Source: Hippasteria phrygiana | Lineage: Eukaryota; Echinodermata; Asteroidea; Valvatida; Goniasteridae | Length of the DNA: 64,000 nucleotides | Direction of reading: 5' to 3' | Assembly: GCA_037893225.1 (NCBI GenBank) | Contig: JAZGUH010000360.1 | Coordinates: forward strand, 310,001 to 374,000 | In this document: positions 62,701 through 64,000 of the stretch, one piece after another | Layout of the letters: every line of letters begins with the position of its first letter | Numbering within the stretch: position 1 is the first letter of the stretch | Notes under the pieces: model-generated | The model's input: the letters and a program-made list of their open reading frames with translations, nothing else | What the model was told of the DNA's origin: nothing | Databases searched by the model: none | Translations under genes and position numbers: made by a program

Positions 62701-64000
62701 TACATGTCAAAATTACTGAATTTGGTTGATATTTCATGCAATTATGAATGAGTAAAGCAAGTCCATACCCCAGGGAATTTGACATGCATGGAGCAATAAA
62801 TAGAAGGTAATATGCACACAGATGTTGGCCGGAAAGAAAATAGACATTGCGAGGTTTGAATTTTCTCCACAAGTGTTAACTCTAAGAAGCCGCCGATAAT
62901 TGCAACATGTAGCGCCAGATCTAAGCTATCCATACATGTCAAAATTACTGAATTTGGTTGATATTTCATGCAATTATGAATGAGTAAAGCAAGTCATACC
63001 CTAGGGAATTTGACATGCATGGAGCAATACATAGACGGTAATATGCACACAGATGTTGGCCGGAAAGAAAATAAACATTGCGAGGTTTGAATTTTCTCCA
63101 CAAGTTTTAACTCTAAGAAGCCGCCGATGATTGCAACATGTAGCGCCAGATCTAAGCTATCCATACATGTCAAAATTACTGTATTTGGTTTATATTTCAT
63201 GCAATTATGAATGAGTAAAGCAAGTCATACCCTAGGGAATTTGACAGGCATGGAGCAATAAATAGAAGGTAATATGCACACAGATGTTGGCCGGAAAGAA
63301 AATAAACATTGCGAGGTTTGAATTTTCTCCACAAGTGTTAACTCTAAGAAGCCGCCGATAATTGCAACATGTAGCGCCAGATCTAAGCTATCCATACATG
63401 TCAAAATTACTGTATTTGGTTGATATTTCATGCAATTATGAATGAGTAAAGCAAGTCATACCCCAGGGAATTTGACATGCATGGAGCAATAAATAGACGG
63501 TAATATGCACACAGATGTTGGCCGGAAAGAAAATAAACATTGCGAGGTTTGAATTTTCTCCACAAGTTTTAATTCTAGGAAGCCGCCGATGATTGCAACA
63601 TGTAGCGCCAGATCTAAGCTATCCATACATGTCAAAATTACTGTATTTGGTTTATATTTCATGCAATTATGAATGAGTAAAGCAAGTCATACCCTAGGGA
63701 ATTTGACAGGCATGGAGCAATAAATAGAAGGTAATATGCACACAGATGTTGGCCGGAAAGAAAATAAACATTGCGAGGTTTGAATTTTCTCCACAAGTGT
63801 TAACTCTAAGAAGCCGCCGATAATTGCAACATGTAGCGCCAGATCTAAGCTATCCATACATGTCAAAATTACTGAATTTGGTTGATATTTCATGCAATTA
63901 TGAATTAGTAAAGCAAGTCCATACCCCAGGGAATTTGACATGCATGGAGCAATAAATAGAAGGTAATATGCACACAGATGTTGGCCGGAAAGAAAATAAA
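59706..64000. repeat. Right-hand block: f g e d g d g e d e f g a b c d e d g(partial)
   Basis: Eighteen complete monomers and a 129-bp partial. Subtypes are those of the left part of the window; the markers of the 42-54 kb domain are absent. The g at 60632 has an e-like tail (G170, G183). Private changes include aatacatag (near 63029) and taattctagg (near 63571). The array continues past the window end. Confidence 0.87.

Larger units (their letters stand above)
1..64000. repeat. Satellite DNA array, 231/232-bp monomer, fills the window
   Basis: Every base belongs to a head-to-tail tandem repeat. Monomer starts were followed at ctg(a/t)attt from 1 to 63872; every step is 231 or 232 bp, giving 276 complete units and one partial. 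Composition is about 38% GC. No inverted unit, partial internal unit, insertion or foreign sequence was found. Diagnostic positions in 232-bp numbering are 4 (A/T), 13 (G/T), 35 (G/T), 40 (A/G), 48-49 (extra C or none), 56 (C/T), 70 (T/G), 71 (G/A), 85 (A/G), 90 (C/A), 96 and 100 (C,T / T,C), 128 (A/G), 160 (T/G), 170 (A/G) and 183 (A/G). Subtype letters in the other entries refer to these. The family is not recognised; a eukaryotic heterochromatic location is inference from array size and structure. Confidence 0.98.

Noticed and set aside
1..64000. Hundreds of minus-strand open frames of 66-120 codons, nearly identical in sequence
   Set aside because: They recur once or twice per monomer in overlapping frames, end at the same repeat-borne stops, are shifted by the single-C length variant and are cut by tolerated nonsense changes (near 13782, 20936 and at 25071/31091/32712). 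No domain, signal or independent start context is recognisable. They are a consequence of low stop density in the satellite.
1..64000. Transposable element, LTR or terminal repeats inside the array
   Set aside because: All steps between monomer starts are 231 or 232 bp. There is no inserted sequence, target-site duplication or reverse transcriptase/transposase-like frame.

Overview
The whole 64 kb window is one uninterrupted tandem satellite DNA array. I see no gene, RNA gene, transposon, CRISPR array or unique sequence anywhere. The unit is 231 or 232 bp, about 38% GC, always head to tail in the same orientation. Taking the unit to begin at ctg(a/t)attt, there are 276 complete monomers (starts 1 to 63641) plus a truncated one (63872-64000). 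Because 276 x 231 = 63756 and the 277th starts at 63872, exactly 115 complete monomers carry the one extra C that makes 232 bp and 161 are 231 bp. Both window ends lie inside the array, so its full size is unknown. Such arrays are typical of eukaryotic (peri)centromeric or subtelomeric heterochromatin. I do not recognise the family and cannot name the organism.

The monomers fall into about a dozen recurring subtypes (here a, b, c, d, e, f, g, h and variants) defined by some 16 diagnostic positions. The subtypes follow each other in reproducible orders, so the array is a higher-order repeat (HOR) mosaic rather than a random mix. No single HOR period dominates. Local periods are 463, 694, 926/927, 1155/1156, 1620/1621 and 2083 bp (2, 3, 4, 5, 7 and 9 monomers), and much longer copies recur at offsets of 6.0 to 10 kb.

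Layout: 1-1852, two a-b-c-d tetramers; 1853-8101, mixed; 8102-13655 and 14813-20366, two copies of a 24-monomer block 6711 bp apart; 20367-24070, mixed with an e-f dimer repeat; 24071-34257, blocks sharing rare markers at offsets 927, 1621, 6020 and 7641; 34490-40275, 9-mer and 4-mer HORs marked by gggtattt; 40276-42127, transition; 42128-47217 and 48607-53696, an almost identical 22-monomer block 6479 bp apart, with its own private markers; 54159-57626, three copies of a 5-mer (1156 bp); 57627-64000, return to the left-hand subtypes.

The most notable signals are this nested duplication history, the near identity of the 5.1 kb copies, a 15-bp near-perfect inverted repeat in each monomer pair, a 49-bp tail free of subtype-defining changes, and retention of all CpGs apart from changes that are not deamination-like. 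Open frames of 66-120 codons on the minus strand recur in nearly every monomer but behave as by-products of the repeat, not as genes.
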